DNA from: Pseudomonas cremoricolorata
GTDB taxonomy: Bacteria; Pseudomonadota; Gammaproteobacteria; Pseudomonadales; Pseudomonadaceae
DNA length: 64,000 bases
Assembly (NCBI RefSeq): GCF_000759535.1
Contig: NZ_CP009455.1
Location: forward strand, 248,001 to 312,000
Direction of reading: 5' to 3'
Part shown: one piece after another, positions 39,009 to 47,753 of the stretch
Position numbering within the stretch: position 1 is the first letter of the stretch
Layout: each line of letters opens with the position of its first letter
The notes under the pieces: generated by a model
Told to the model about the DNA's origin: nothing
Databases searched by the model: none
Seen by the model: the letters and a program-made list of their open reading frames with translations, nothing else
Program-made: the position numbers and the translations under genes

Positions 39009-39209
39009 GTGACCAAAGAAGAACTTCGCGCTGAACTTGAGCGCCAAGCCGAGCGTTATACCGGAGTCTACGGTGGTGAAGTCACCACTTACGCCGCGCA
39101 ACCTGACCCCGAGCGCAAGCCCTGGCGCAAGCGCGCTACCGTTCATGATCAGGCTTACGCCGAAGAGCTGGACAAGATGGAAAAGGAATTGCGCAGCGAT
39201 AAACCCTGA
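39009..39209 (+). CDS. Small conserved Pseudomonas protein of unknown function
   Basis: 66 residues from GTG 39009: starts (M)TKEELRAELERQAERY and ends K-E-L-R-S-D-K-P. It is highly charged, probably helical at both ends, with no signal or membrane segment. The middle has G-G-E-V-T-T-Y-A-A-Q-P. I recognise it as a short hypothetical protein conserved in Pseudomonas at this site, without known role. AGGTAA just upstream could be the ribosome-binding site. If transcription starts at the TATAAT near 38790 the leader is about 210 bases. Confidence 0.7.
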   Translation: MTKEELRAELERQAERYTGVYGGEVTTYAAQPDPERKPWRKRATVHDQAYAEELDKMEKELRSDKP

Positions 39210-39517
39210 CGCAGATCAGCGGTCATCGAGAAACTTGCCTGAGATCGATTCTCAGCTGTGTCGACGCAGCTTTCGCAGACATGCTTTCACACAAATTTCA
39301 TACACGTGTTTTAAAAGCCGTGACGACCGACTCTCGCCCTTATTTCAAAGGTTTTCAAAGCCTTGCAGCGCAGGATGACGGGGGTCGAATGAGAAGCGTC
39401 CTCAGACTGCGGTCGCAGGCGTGACTTCGCGCAGGCTTTTTGAGTCCAAGCGGGTGCTTCGATTGTCATGGTTTTCTGGCATAATCCGCCCCCCTTTCGA
39501 CCGCCAGAAAACCTTTC
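39210..39517. promoter_or_regulatory. Promoter region of the phosphate transporter
   Basis: 308 bases without a gene. An extended -10, TGGCATAAT (39477-39485), lies 32 bases before the ATG. CTTTCAC and ATTTCAT (39284-39301), spaced by four bases, are reminiscent of a Pho box but two positions differ in each half, and the distance to the promoter is large. No riboswitch or hairpin stands out. Confidence 0.45.
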
Positions 39518-40990
39518 ATGATCGATTTATTCAGCGGACTGGACGCCTGGGTAGCCGTGAGCCTGGTGCTCGCACTGACCTTTGTGCTCGCCTTCGAGTT
39601 CATCAATGGCTTTCATGACACCGCCAACGCGGTAGCTACCGTCATCTATACCAAAGCCATGCCGCCGCACCTGGCCGTGTTCTTCTCGGGGGTGTTCAAC
39701 TTCCTTGGGGTCGTGCTCGGAGGCGTTGGCGTTGCCTATGCCATCGTCCACCTGCTGCCCGTCGAGCTGCTGATCAACGTCAACACCGGTCACGGTCTGG
39801 CGATGGTCTTCTCGCTGCTGGCCGCCGCGATCACCTGGAACCTGGGCACCTGGTACTTCGGTATTCCTGCGTCCAGCTCGCACACGCTGATCGGCTCGAT
39901 CCTCGGCGTGGGCCTGGCCAACGCGCTGATCAACCATATTCCCTTGGGTGATGGGGTGAACTGGCAGAAAGCGATCGACATCGGCCTGTCGCTGGTGTTC
40001 TCGCCTCTGGCCGGCTTCATCGTCGCTGCGCTGGTGCTGCTGGGCCTGAAGTGGTGGCGTCCGTTGTCGAAGATGCACAAGACCCCGGACCAGCGACGCA
40101 AGCTCGACGACAAGAAGCACCCGCCCTTCTGGAACCGCATGGTGCTGGTGGTTTCGGCCATGGCCGTAAGCTTCGTGCACGGCTCCAACGATGGCCAGAA
40201 AGGCATCGGCCTGATCATGCTGGTGCTGATCGGTATCGTCCCGGCGCAGTTCGTGCTCGACCTGGGCAGCAGCACCTACCAGATCGAACGCACACGCGAC
40301 GCCACTCTGCACCTGAGCCAGTTCTACCAGCGCAACGAAGCCACCCTGGGCGAGTACCTGGCCCTGGGCAAGGCGCGCTCCGGCGACCTGCCCGAGCAGT
40401 TCAGCTGCAACCCGCAGCAGACCGAACCGACCATCAGCGCGCTGCAAACCTCGCTGCAAGGGGTGACCGACTACCACAACCTCGGCGCCGAGAAGCGCGT
40501 GGAAGTGCGTCGTTACCTGCTGTGCCTGGACGACACCGCGAAAAAGGTCAGCAAACTGCCAGGCCTGGACGCCCGCGAGCGGGCCGACCTCGACAAGCTG
40601 CGCAAGGACCTCACGGCCACTACCGAGTACGCGCCGTTCTGGGTCATCGTCGCCGTCGCCCTGGCCCTGGGCCTGGGCACCATGGTCGGCTGGCGCCGTG
40701 TGGTACTGACCGTCGGTGAGAAGATCGGCAAGCAGGGCATGACCTATGCCCAGGGCATGTCGGCGCAGATCACCGCAGCCTGCGCCATCGGCATGGCCAA
40801 CATCTTCAGCCTGCCGGTATCGACCACCCATGTGCTGTCTTCTGGCGTGGCCGGCACCATGGTCGCCAACAAGAGCGGCCTGCAGGGCGGCACTATCAAG
40901 ACCATCCTGCTGGCCTGGGTGCTGACCCTGCCTGCTACCGTGGCACTCGCCGCCGGCCTGTTCTGGCTGGCGACCCTGGCGATCAGCTAA
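39518..40990 (+). CDS. pitA: Low-affinity inorganic phosphate transporter (PitA-type)
   Basis: 490 residues, the usual Pit size. The two PHO4-family signatures are present: G-F-H-D-T-A-N-A-V-A-T near residue 31 and F-V-H-G-S-N-D-G-Q-K-G-I-G around 215. About ten membrane segments flank a soluble loop of roughly 120 residues (260-370). It imports metal-phosphate complexes with protons across the inner membrane. It is a single gene with its own promoter; a GC-rich hairpin follows. Confidence 0.94.
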   Translation: MIDLFSGLDAWVAVSLVLALTFVLAFEFINGFHDTANAVATVIYTKAMPPHLAVFFSGVFNFLGVVLGGVGVAYAIVHLLPVELLINVNTGHGLAMVFSLLAAAITWNLGTWYFGIPASSSHTLIGSILGVGLANALINHIPLGDGVNWQKAIDIGLSLVFSPLAGFIVAALVLLGLKWWRPLSKMHKTPDQRRKLDDKKHPPFWNRMVLVVSAMAVSFVHGSNDGQKGIGLIMLVLIGIVPAQFVLDLGSSTYQIERTRDATLHLSQFYQRNEATLGEYLALGKARSGDLPEQFSCNPQQTEPTISALQTSLQGVTDYHNLGAEKRVEVRRYLLCLDDTAKKVSKLPGLDARERADLDKLRKDLTATTEYAPFWVIVAVALALGLGTMVGWRRVVLTVGEKIGKQGMTYAQGMSAQITAACAIGMANIFSLPVSTTHVLSSGVAGTMVANKSGLQGGTIKTILLAWVLTLPATVALAAGLFWLATLAIS

Positions 40991-41002
40991 GTCTGCTCGC
41001 GC

Positions 41003-41043
41003 TTCAGGCCCTCTCCAGCGCCCGCGCCTGGAGGGGGCCTGAA
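41003..41043 (+). terminator. 16-bp hairpin after the phosphate transporter
   Basis: TTCAGGCCCTCTCCAG (41003-41018) pairs with CTGGAGGGGGCCTGAA (41028-41043) with a single G-U wobble. It lies 13 bases after the stop codon. The stem is strong but the downstream U-run is lacking. Confidence 0.55.
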
Positions 41044-41223
41044 CGCATAGGCCAGCGCCCCTACCCTTCGCCGCCCCCTTCCTCGAAGAAACCGCTCAAG
41101 CTAGCGGCTCTGCCGGCCGATACCTGTCTCTGACCGCCCCTGCACCTCCCGCAGCGTGGCGCGCGGCGTGCCCACCGTGGCAGATGCCAACCCGATAGAC
41201 AGCCAAGCGGACCCGAGGACGCC

Positions 41224-43098
41224 ATGCGCAAGAGCCTTCGTTTCAGCCACAAGATTCTGATCGCTGCATCATTGATCGTGATCGTTGCCTTCACCCTGTT
41301 CACCCTGTTCAACGATTACCTGCAACGCAACGCCCTGCGCGCCAACCTCGAGAACTACCTCAACGAGATGGGCCAATCGACCGCGACCAACGTGCGCAGT
41401 CTGTTCGACGGCCGTATTCGCCTGGTCGAAAACCTGGCGCAGAACATCGCGCAAAATCCTGGCGAAGCGGCGCTGCTGATGGGCCAGCAGGCGCTGACCT
41501 CAAGCTTTCTCACGGTCTACCTCGGCCAGCCCGACGGCCGCTTCACCGTGCGCCCGGACGCCAAGATGCCCGACGGCTACGACCCGCGGGTACGCCCTTG
41601 GTACAAGGACGGTATGGCGGCCAGCGGCGCCATCCTGACCGAGCCCTACATCGACCTGACCACCCAGCAGATGGTCATCGGCATCCTCAGCAAGGTTTCC
41701 GCCAGTGAAGGTGTGGTGGGCGGAGACCTGGCCCTGGATGGTCTGGTAAAGATCATCAACTCGCTGAACTTCGGCGGCATGGGCTACGCCTTCCTGGTCA
41801 GCGACCAGGGCAAGATCCTCGTCCACCCGGACAAGGAGCTGGTGATGAAATCGCTCACCGATGCCTTCGCGCAGGACACCCCGAAGCTGACCAGCCAGCT
41901 CACCGAAGTCAGCGTCAACGGCGAAACCCGCTTGCTGAGCTTCACCCCCATCACCGGGCTGCCCACCGCCAACTGGTACATCGGTCTGTCGGTGGACAAG
42001 GACAAAGCCTTCGCCATGCTCAGTACCTTGCGTACCTCGGCAGTGATCGCCACGCTGGTCGCGGTGGTTATCATCATGGCCCTGCTGGGCCTGCTGATCC
42101 GCGTGCTGATGCGCCCGCTGCACGTGATGACCCGCGCCATGGAGAACATCGCCGAAGGTGAAGGTGACCTGACCCGGCGCCTGGATGTGCAACACCATGA
42201 CGAGTTCGGCATCCTCGGCAATGCGTTCAACCGTTTCGTCGAACGTATTCATGGATCGATCCGCGAGGTCGCCTCGGCCACCCAGCAGGTCAACGAAGTG
42301 GCCTTGCGGGTGATCAGCGCCTCCAACTCGTCGATGACCAACTCCGATGAGCAGAGCAACCGCACCAGCAGTGTCGCGGCGGCGATCAACGAGCTCGGCG
42401 CTGCCGCCCAGGAAATCGCCGGCAACGCCGCCCTGGCCTCGCAGCATGCCAGTTCGGCTCGGGTACTGGCCGAAGAAGGCCAGCAGGTAGTGGAGCGCAA
42501 CATCCAGGCGATGAACCGCCTGTCGGACCTGATCGTCACCTCCAGCGGGCATATCGAGACGCTCAATGGCAAGACCGTCAACATCGGCCAGATCCTCGAG
42601 GTCATCACCAGCATCTCCCAGCAAACCAACCTGCTGGCACTCAACGCGGCGATCGAAGCCGCCCGTGCCGGTGAGGCCGGACGCGGCTTCGCCGTGGTTG
42701 CCGATGAAGTGCGCAACCTGGCCCATCGCACCCAGGAGTCGGCGCAACAGGTGCAGACCATGATCGAAGAACTGCAGGTCGGCGCCCGCGCTTCGGTGGA
42801 GACCATGGACCAGAGCCAGCGCCACAGCCAGGACAGCGTCGACATCGCCAATCAGGCTGGCGAGCGTCTGGGCAGCGTGACCGAGCGCATCGGTGAAATC
42901 GACGGCATGAACCAGTCGGTGGCCACGGCCACGGAGGAACAGACTGCCGTGGTCGAAGCGATCAACATCGACATCAGCGAGATCAACCTGCTCAACCAGG
43001 AAGGCGTGGAGAACCTCCAGGCCACCCTGCGCGCCTGCTCGGACCTGGAGCAACAAGCCAGCCGTCTCAAGCACCTGGTCGGCACGTTCCGTATCTGA
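41224..43098 (+). CDS. mcpG: Methyl-accepting chemotaxis protein with dCache sensor (McpG-like)
   Basis: 624 residues. One membrane helix at 10-30 and another at about 275-300 enclose a double-Cache periplasmic sensor. Tyr119, Arg124, Trp126 and Tyr127 of Y-D-P-R-V-R-P-W-Y, with the Asp residues of Y-I-D-L and G-G-D-L, fit the amino-acid/amine-binding dCache motif. A HAMP domain follows and then the signalling hairpin with [25 protein letters not shown]. By position next to the Pi transporter it corresponds to P. putida McpG, a receptor for gamma-aminobutyrate. The ligand here is inferred, not shown. Confidence 0.85.
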   Translation: MRKSLRFSHKILIAASLIVIVAFTLFTLFNDYLQRNALRANLENYLNEMGQSTATNVRSLFDGRIRLVENLAQNIAQNPGEAALLMGQQALTSSFLTVYLGQPDGRFTVRPDAKMPDGYDPRVRPWYKDGMAASGAILTEPYIDLTTQQMVIGILSKVSASEGVVGGDLALDGLVKIINSLNFGGMGYAFLVSDQGKILVHPDKELVMKSLTDAFAQDTPKLTSQLTEVSVNGETRLLSFTPITGLPTANWYIGLSVDKDKAFAMLSTLRTSAVIATLVAVVIIMALLGLLIRVLMRPLHVMTRAMENIAEGEGDLTRRLDVQHHDEFGILGNAFNRFVERIHGSIREVASATQQVNEVALRVISASNSSMTNSDEQSNRTSSVAAAINELGAAAQEIAGNAALASQHASSARVLAEEGQQVVERNIQAMNRLSDLIVTSSGHIETLNGKTVNIGQILEVITSISQQTNLLALNAAIEAARAGEAGRGFAVVADEVRNLAHRTQESAQQVQTMIEELQVGARASVETMDQSQRHSQDSVDIANQAGERLGSVTERIGEIDGMNQSVATATEEQTAVVEAINIDISEINLLNQEGVENLQATLRACSDLEQQASRLKHLVGTFRI

Positions 43099-43304
43099 CC
43101 TGCTGCGTTCCCGGCTCAGCGACGCGTGCTGCGGCGCTGGGCCGTTGCCGTGGCAAGCCCTGCCACAGCACCGATGCACGCTGCGTGGTCGTCAGCCAAA
43201 TCGAACAAATGTCACCGATGAAAGGTCCACCTTCAGGCGCTACCTGTAACGGTGTGTTACAGCCGTAAGACAGCGCCGAAGATGATCCCGGAGGGACACC
43301 GATC

Positions 43305-44417
43305 GTGCACATTGCTGACATCACCATGTTCTACGCCCCCGCAAGCGGCGGCGTACGAACCTATCTTGATGCCAAACACCGCCGCCTCGACGCCATGCCT
43401 GGCGTGCGGCACAGCCTGCTCATTCCGGGCGCCACCGCCACTCAGGCGGATGGGATCTACCAGGTCCCCGCCCTGCCCCTGCCATTCGGCAAGGGCTACC
43501 GCTTTCCGGTGCGCCTGGCGCCCTGGTGCAACACGCTGCGCAAACTGCAACCGGACTTGATCGAAGTCGGTGACCCCTACTTCACCGCCTGGGCCGCGCT
43601 CGAAGCGCGCCGCCAGCTGGACGTGCCGGTCATTGGCTTTTACCACTCCGATCTGCCACTGCTGGTCAGTAACCGCATGGGTAACTGGTTCACGCCCAAC
43701 GTCGAGGCCTACGTCAGCAAGCTGTACGGCAACTTCGATCGCGTGCTGGCGCCCAGCCAGGTCATGGCCGACAAACTGATTCGCCTCGGGGTCAAAGAGG
43801 TGCATGTGCAGCCGCTTGGGGTCGATCTGAACCTGTTCAATCCCTCGCGACGTGACCCACAACTGCGCGCACGCCTGGGGTTGGCCGATACCACGCGCCT
43901 GCTGGTGTTCGCCGGACGCGGCTCGCGCGAGAAGAATCTGCCGGTGCTGCTCGACTGCATGCGCGCCCTGGGCAGCCATTACCACCTCTTGCTGGTGGGT
44001 TCGAGCATGCCGGCCAACGTGCCGGACAACGTCAGTGTCATCAACCAGTTCTGCCCGCCCCAGGAAGTGGCAGGCCTGCTGGCCAGTGCCGACCTGCTGG
44101 TGCACGCCGGTGACCAGGAAACCTTCGGCTTGGTGATTCTCGAAGCCATGGCCAGTGCTACGCCGGTCGTGGCCGTGCGTGCCGGGGCATTCAGCGAGAT
44201 CGTGCGTGACGAATCCGGCCGCCTGTGCACGCCGAACGACGCCCAGGCCATGGCGGCCAGCGTGCGTGAGGTGTTCGAAGAAGGCGCACGCAAGCTGGGT
44301 GCGCAGGCACGCCAGCATGTCGAGCAGCATTATTCGTGGGACAGCGTGGTCAATGGCCTGCTGGAGCATTATCACGCGGTGCTTGGTCATCAAATGCCGG
44401 TGCGTGCCCATGGGTGA
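43305..44417 (+). CDS. GT4-family glycosyltransferase
   Basis: 370 residues from GTG 43305, with GGAGGG about ten bases before it. The GT-B fold is clear: the glycine-rich start (M-H-I-A-D-I-T-M-F-Y-A-P-A-S-G-G-V-R-T-Y), the donor-site EX7E motif in E-T-F-G-L-V-I-L-E-A-M-A-S, and VPVIGFYHSDLP. It resembles group 1 transferases that act on lipid acceptors (phosphatidylinositol mannosyl-/diacylglycerol-type). Acceptor and sugar are not evident. Its stop overlaps the deacetylase start by eight bases, so the three genes to 46163 form one operon. Confidence 0.87.
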   Translation: MHIADITMFYAPASGGVRTYLDAKHRRLDAMPGVRHSLLIPGATATQADGIYQVPALPLPFGKGYRFPVRLAPWCNTLRKLQPDLIEVGDPYFTAWAALEARRQLDVPVIGFYHSDLPLLVSNRMGNWFTPNVEAYVSKLYGNFDRVLAPSQVMADKLIRLGVKEVHVQPLGVDLNLFNPSRRDPQLRARLGLADTTRLLVFAGRGSREKNLPVLLDCMRALGSHYHLLLVGSSMPANVPDNVSVINQFCPPQEVAGLLASADLLVHAGDQETFGLVILEAMASATPVVAVRAGAFSEIVRDESGRLCTPNDAQAMAASVREVFEEGARKLGAQARQHVEQHYSWDSVVNGLLEHYHAVLGHQMPVRAHG

Positions 44418-45174
44418 GGTGCAGGATGCGCCGCGCAGCGTGATGCTGGTGCTGCACGACGTGGCGCCGGAAACCTGGCCGGACTATCAGCCGTTCGTCG
44501 AAGCCGTCGATGCCTTGGGCGATGTGCCGATGACCTGGCTGGTGGTCCCCGATTTCCACCACCGCAATGCCCTGCAGCACGCGCCGGCGTTCTGCCGCCT
44601 GCTGCAACGGCGCCTGACCTTGGGCGATGAGCTGGCCTTGCATGGTTTCTACCATGCCGATGATGGTCCGGCGCCACGCAGCCCACGCGAGCTGTTCATG
44701 CGCCGTATCTACACCCATGAGGGCGAATTCTATGGGTTGGATCAGGCCGAGGCGATGCGCCGTCTACGTGAAGGGCTTGCCGTGTTCGACGCCCAGGGAC
44801 TACCGGTCAAGGGCTTCGTCGCCCCGGCCTGGCTGATGAGCGAAGGCACCCGTCAGGCCCTGCGGCAGTTGCCCCTGGCCTATACCAGTACGCCCCAGCA
44901 CCTGTACCGCCTGCCTGACTTTCAGGCCATCGACGCACCGGGCCTGGTGTGGAGTGCGCGCAGTGCCTGGCGCCGCGGCCTGTCGCGGGTGGTCAGCGAC
45001 TGGCAATGCCGACGCCTGGCAGGCGCCAGCACCTTGCGCCTAGGTCTGCACCCGGTGGACATGCGCCACCGTTCATCGCGCGACTACTGGATGAACACCT
45101 TGCGCACGCTGATCGCCCAAGGTCGTCAGCCGCTGACCAAGTCGGCCTGGCTCGAGCGCCAGTTGCAGCCATGA
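44410..45174 (+). CDS. DUF2334-type polysaccharide deacetylase-like protein
   Basis: 254 residues from ATG 44410, inside the end of the glycosyltransferase gene. It has the metal site of the NodB/DUF2334 fold: V-L-H-D-V-A-P-E-T near residue 15, H-G-F-Y-H for the His pair, and G-F-V-A-P-A-W-L. It may deacetylate a sugar or lipid-linked glycan made by the neighbouring transferase. No signal peptide, so it would act in the cytoplasm. A four-base overlap (ATGA) joins it to the next gene. Confidence 0.8.
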   Translation: MGEVQDAPRSVMLVLHDVAPETWPDYQPFVEAVDALGDVPMTWLVVPDFHHRNALQHAPAFCRLLQRRLTLGDELALHGFYHADDGPAPRSPRELFMRRIYTHEGEFYGLDQAEAMRRLREGLAVFDAQGLPVKGFVAPAWLMSEGTRQALRQLPLAYTSTPQHLYRLPDFQAIDAPGLVWSARSAWRRGLSRVVSDWQCRRLAGASTLRLGLHPVDMRHRSSRDYWMNTLRTLIAQGRQPLTKSAWLERQLQP

Positions 45175-46163
45175 GTCGGCTGGTCTGGCTCGGCGCGGCG
45201 CTGCTGCTGGGGGCCGTGGTGCCGTTATGGCTGGGCGGCGCCGACCTGCTGCCGCGGTTGCGTCATTTCTCGCCCACGCTGCTGGTGGGTCTGCTGGGCA
45301 TGATTGTGCTGTGCTGGGTGATCAACGCCTGGCGCCTGCGCTTGCTGCTGGGTCAGCAAGGCGAGCACCTGAAGGTCGTTCGCAGCGTAGGTGTCGTGAT
45401 GGCCACTGAGTTTGCCATCTGCACAACGCCCGGCGGCAGCGGCGGACCGGTGGCGCTGATTGCGCTGTTGCATCGTGAAGGGGTCAGCGCCGCGCGCAGC
45501 GGTGCGGCGTTCGCCATGGATCAGCTCAACGACTTGCTGTTTTTCTTCTGCGCAATGCTGGCGATTGCCGGGTACGCCATGTTCAACCGCCTTGGCCACA
45601 GCCAGCAGAGCATGCTGATGGGCAGCGCGCTGATGCTCTGCGCTGCACTGCTGCTGTTGCTCGCGCTGCTGCGCTGGCGGCGTCAGGTGATGCGTTGGAA
45701 TGGTCGGATGCTCAAACGCCTGGGCATGGCCGCCAGTCGCAGGCGGCGGTGGGCGCGCAAGCTGTTGCGCTTCGTGCAGGCACTGGCGCAGACCTGGCGC
45801 CTGCCCAAACGCACTCTGACGCTGGTCTTCGCCCTCACCTGCGCGCACTGGGGCCTGCGCTACAGCGTGCTGTACCTGGTATTGCAGGGGCTGGGGGCGA
45901 ACCTGGCGTGGATACCGAGCTTTCTGGTGCAGATGCTGGCGCTCAGCGCCGGGCAGTTCAGCCTGTTGCCGGGTGGCGCCGGCGCCGCCGAGCTGACCAG
46001 CGCCACCCTGCTGACGCCGCTGGTAGGCGGCTCGGCAGCGGCGGCGGCGATCGTCATCTGGCGTGGTATCACCTACTATTTCTACCTGCTGGCCGGTGCG
46101 CCGGTGTTCGTCTGCCTGCTGGCGCGGCCGCTGCTGCAGCGTTGGCGGCGGCAGGTGGACTGA
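45171..46163 (+). CDS. Flippase-like membrane protein (lysylphosphatidylglycerol synthase TM/UPF0104 family)
   Basis: 330 residues with about eight membrane helices. Motifs of the family are T-P-G-G-S-G-G-P-V near residue 90 and L-L-P-G-G-A-G-A-A-E near 270. These proteins include the membrane half of MprF and AglD2-like proteins, and are thought to flip lipids or glycolipids. The coupled glycosyltransferase and deacetylase make a glycolipid route plausible. It ends three bases from the purU stop, tail-to-tail. Confidence 0.8.
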   Translation: MSRLVWLGAALLLGAVVPLWLGGADLLPRLRHFSPTLLVGLLGMIVLCWVINAWRLRLLLGQQGEHLKVVRSVGVVMATEFAICTTPGGSGGPVALIALLHREGVSAARSGAAFAMDQLNDLLFFFCAMLAIAGYAMFNRLGHSQQSMLMGSALMLCAALLLLLALLRWRRQVMRWNGRMLKRLGMAASRRRRWARKLLRFVQALAQTWRLPKRTLTLVFALTCAHWGLRYSVLYLVLQGLGANLAWIPSFLVQMLALSAGQFSLLPGGAGAAELTSATLLTPLVGGSAAAAAIVIWRGITYYFYLLAGAPVFVCLLARPLLQRWRRQVD

Positions 46164-46166
46164 GGG

Positions 46167-47018
46167 TTAGTCGAACACGACGGTCTTGTTGCCATGCACC
46201 TGCACGCGGTCTTCGAGGTGGTAACGCAGACCACGGGCCAGCACCATCTTTTCCACATCGCGGCCGAACCGCACCATGTCTTCGATGGTGTCGGCATGGC
46301 TGACGCGCACCACGTCCTGCTCGATGATCGGGCCGGCGTCGAGCTCTTCGGTAACGTAATGGCACGTGGCGCCGATCAGCTTGACGCCACGCAGCGCCGC
46401 TTGGTGGTACGGCTTGGCGCCTACGAATGAAGGCAGGAAACTGTGGTGGATATTGATGACCCGCTCGGCATAGTCCTGGCACAGCTGCGGCGGCAGGATC
46501 TGCATGTAGCGCGCGAGCACCACGACATCGGCGCTGTGTTCGGCGACCAGCCGCGACACTTCGGCGAAGGCCGGCTGTTTGTCCTGCGGATCGACCGGTA
46601 CGTGGAAGAACGGAATGCCGTGCCACTCGACCATGCTGCGCAGATCGTTGTGGTTGGAAATCACGCATGGGATATCGCAGTCCAATTCATCGCTGTGCCA
46701 GCGGTGCAGCAGGTCGGCCAGGCAGTGCGACTCGCGGCTGGCCATCAGCACCACGCGCTTTTTCTGCGCCGAATCGGTGATGCGCCAGATCATCGAGAAC
46801 TCTGCAGCGATCGGAGCGAAAGCTTCGCGCAATGCCTCGATGCCAAAAGGCAGGGTCTCGGCACGAATTTCATGACGCATGAAGAACCAGCCACTCTGCG
46901 GATCGGAGTGGTGACTGGCTTCGGTGATCCAGCCGTTGTACAGCGCCAGAAAATTACTGACCTTGGCCACGATACCGACACGGTCGGGGCAGGCGATCAC
47001 CAGACGAAAGGTGCGCAT
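46167..47018 (-). CDS. purU: Formyltetrahydrofolate deformylase
   Basis: 283 residues from ATG 47018. It hydrolyses 10-formyl-THF to formate and THF, balancing one-carbon pools. An N-terminal ACT domain (M-R-T-F-R-L-V-I-A-C-P-D-R-V-G-I-V) precedes a formyltransferase-type catalytic domain. That domain has V-I-S-N-H and I-N-I-H-H-S-F-L-P-S-F with the catalytic His and G-A-T-C-H-Y-V, followed by D-A-G-P-I-I-E-Q-D. Sequence and length are those of PurU. The upstream extension of the frame is not homologous. Confidence 0.95.
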   Translation of the reverse strand: MRTFRLVIACPDRVGIVAKVSNFLALYNGWITEASHHSDPQSGWFFMRHEIRAETLPFGIEALREAFAPIAAEFSMIWRITDSAQKKRVVLMASRESHCLADLLHRWHSDELDCDIPCVISNHNDLRSMVEWHGIPFFHVPVDPQDKQPAFAEVSRLVAEHSADVVVLARYMQILPPQLCQDYAERVINIHHSFLPSFVGAKPYHQAALRGVKLIGATCHYVTEELDAGPIIEQDVVRVSHADTIEDMVRFGRDVEKMVLARGLRYHLEDRVQVHGNKTVVFD

Positions 47019-47289
47019 CGAACAGACTCCAGAACTTCGCAAAGGCGCCGATTGTAGCGGGGTGCCGGACAAAGCGCAGTAATCATCGACGTGTTGCACC
47101 TTCGCCCCCCCGGCGCCTCGATGCCGGCGTTCGGTTAACACCGGCACTTAAAGTAAAAATTTTTTTACCAAATACATCCTGACGACGGCTCATGCAAACA
47201 TCGACTTCAAGATTAGTTGTTTACTTGCCAGAAACGTCTGTCTATTATTGCGCCACTGTCTCCCAAACTATGTACTCAAGGAACGCCTC

Positions 47290-47667
47290 ATGTCCCTGAT
47301 CAACGAATACCGCGCCACCGAAGAAGCCATCAAAGAACTTCAGGCGCGCCTGGCCAATCTCTCGCAAGACGACAAGCTCAAGCAAGAGCTGGAATTCGAA
47401 GGCAAATTGCGCGCACTGATGGGCGAATACTCCAAGTCGCTGCGTGATGTTATTGCCCTGCTCGACCCTGAAGCCAAAATGAGCAAAGCCCCGCGCGGTG
47501 CTGCCAAGCCAGTGACCAGCAAACGCGCGCGCAAGGTCAAGCAATACAAAAACCCACACAACGGTGAAGTGATTGAAACCAAAGGTGGCAATCACAAGAC
47601 CTTGAAAGAGTGGAAAGCCAAATGGGGTGGTGATGTCGTAGAAGGCTGGTCGACCCTGCTGGGTTGA
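47290..47667 (+). CDS. mvaT: MvaT-family H-NS-like silencer (TurA-type)
   Basis: 125 residues from ATG 47290 (AAGGA ten bases before). An N-terminal coiled coil for oligomerisation starts M-S-L-I-N-E-Y-R-A-T-E-E-A-I-K-E-L, and the C-terminal DNA-binding part carries K-Q-Y-K-N-P-H-N-G-E-V-I-E-T-K-G-G-N-H-K. These proteins bind AT-rich DNA and silence foreign genes. In P. putida the member here is called TurA. The upstream region 47130-47260 is unusually AT-rich, with -10 TATTAT (47243-47248), and could be an autoregulatory target. A bidirectional terminator follows. Confidence 0.95.
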   Translation: MSLINEYRATEEAIKELQARLANLSQDDKLKQELEFEGKLRALMGEYSKSLRDVIALLDPEAKMSKAPRGAAKPVTSKRARKVKQYKNPHNGEVIETKGGNHKTLKEWKAKWGGDVVEGWSTLLG

Positions 47668-47703
47668 TGGCCTGACGGGTACGCCCGTCTTCCCACCTGA
47701 AAA

Positions 47704-47730
47704 AACGCCAGCACTTGCTGGCGTTTTTTT
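47704..47730. terminator. Bidirectional terminator between mvaT and sbcB
   Basis: AACGCCAGC (47704-47712), loop ACTT, GCTGGCGTT (47717-47725), then T-run to 47730. On the other strand the A-run at 47700-47705 becomes a U-tract, so it serves both convergent genes. Confidence 0.92.
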
Positions 47731-47753
47731 ATGTGCGTGAACATGACTTCAAC

